A stretch of 5,496 nt of DNA from Candidatus Eiseniibacteriota bacterium (lineage in GTDB: Bacteria > Joyebacterota > Joyebacteria > Joyebacterales > Joyebacteraceae): positions 1 to 5,496 of the forward strand of contig DAOVNE010000112.1 in the NCBI GenBank assembly GCA_030630395.1, written 5' to 3'. Shown one piece after another: positions 5,075 to 5,496 of the stretch. Under the pieces are notes generated by a model. That model ran no database searches, was not told where the DNA came from, and was given only the letters and a program-made list of their open reading frames with translations. The position numbers and the translations under genes are program-made. Within the stretch, counting starts at the first letter, position 1. Every line of letters starts with the position of its first letter.

Positions 5075-5496
5075 CTAGACCCGGAGCAGGATCGGAGACG
5101 CGAAGAAGGCCACCCCCTGATGTTCCTCATCACCCAGGATCTCGGTGTCGTAGCCGTCATCGGTTCTGAACTGGATGGTGTCGCCCTCTCTCAGAACAGC
5201 GGTTTCGTCACCGATAGTGAGTCTGTACATCCCCTTGAGGCAGACCATCACGGCTTCGCCTATCCGGGGCTGCATTGAGAGGCTCTCGCCTGGACAAATG
5301 GTCCGTGTGAAAACCTGCATGATCCCACCAGGTATGCCGGCGCTGGCGATCTGGAACCGATCCGGCTTGCCTCCGGCACCCGTCAGGAACAGATCGCATC
5401 TGTCTTCGGCTCTCGTCAACGCGACACGAGGCAGCGACTCGTCGGTTACGAAGACCGAGGGGTTCTCGCCAAGCGCGTCCGCGATTCGCTGGAGAG
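5075..5496 (-). CDS. XRE-family regulator with C-terminal cupin domain (5' end outside window)
   Basis: The visible 139 codons run without a stop from the window edge to TAG at 5077-5075, so the true start lies beyond the window. A TTG at 5419 would be an internal start and is rejected, because the upstream residues (LQRIADALGENPSVFV) match the last helix of an XRE-type HTH domain. The same segment in the next gene is LERISKALGERPAHFV. The remaining ~110 residues are a small beta-rich cupin domain with the turn VLREGDTIQF and a glycine-rich strand (GMYRLTIGDE). The family usually joins an N-terminal DNA-binding HTH to a ligand-sensing cupin of about 180-200 aa in total. The usual cupin histidines (HxH, and PxG..H) are not seen, so metal-dependent catalysis is unlikely and a sensory role is inferred. 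The gene is followed after 68 bases by a paralog in the same direction, which suggests tandem duplication and possible co-transcription. Its ligand and targets are unknown. Confidence 0.85.
   Translation of the reverse strand, partial: LQRIADALGENPSVFVTDESLPRVALTRAEDRCDLFLTGAGGKPDRFQIASAGIPGGIMQVFTRTICPGESLSMQPRIGEAVMVCLKGMYRLTIGDETAVLREGDTIQFRTDDGYDTEILGDEEHQGVAFFASPILLRV

Noticed and set aside
4420..5169. Plus-strand open frames antisense to the XRE-cupin genes
   Set aside because: The minus strand holds an unmistakable HTH and cupin. The antisense translations show low-complexity Ser/Arg/Pro composition and no domains.

Overview
The window reads as bacterial chromosomal DNA of fairly high GC. 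Everything supportable is coded on the minus strand, so transcription runs from high to low coordinates. The pilin-like proteins have prepilin leaders, and their operon is preceded by a sigma-54-type promoter. Together these point to a diderm bacterium with a type IV pilus or type II secretion-like assembly machine. Taxonomy cannot be fixed from the sequence. The mix of large PilX-like proteins, sigma-54 control and XRE-cupin regulators would fit a deltaproteobacterial-type lineage or one of the uncultured FCB-like phyla, but that is a guess.

Right part (5496-4437): two tandem paralogous regulators of the XRE helix-turn-helix plus cupin type. The first is cut by the window edge, so only the end of its DNA-binding domain and its cupin domain are present. 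The second is complete. Both cupin domains lack the usual metal-binding histidines.

Middle intergenic region (4436-4174, 263 bases): just after the second regulator's stop is a 7+3 bp hairpin, followed by a second GC-rich hairpin. Nearer the next gene is a match to the -24/-12 sigma-54 promoter (TGGCAC-N5-GTGCA, with the required GG-N10-GC spacing). It lies about 85-100 bases upstream of the first pilin-like gene, which has a strong ribosome binding site.

Left part (4173-210): a compact four-gene pseudopilin operon in the order PilX-like (466 aa), PilW-like (177 aa), PilV-like (182 aa), PilX-like (448 aa or more). PilW and PilV have textbook class III prepilin leaders with Glu at +5. The two PilX-like proteins lack that Glu, carry the AF-Y-x-AESG motif after the membrane helix, and continue into an unusually large, beta-rich, conserved C-terminal domain. 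They are clear paralogs: about 70% identical by hand count over a 115-residue ungapped stretch. A reasonable reading is that the four proteins form a minor-pilin (priming or tip) complex, with the large PilX domains exposed outside the cell. No major pilin, PilY1 adhesin or assembly ATPase lies in the window.

Left end (209-1): a tandem duplication of the last 28 bases of the final gene, two hairpins that probably end the operon, and a second, unrelated 31-bp tandem repeat. No gene is supportable there.
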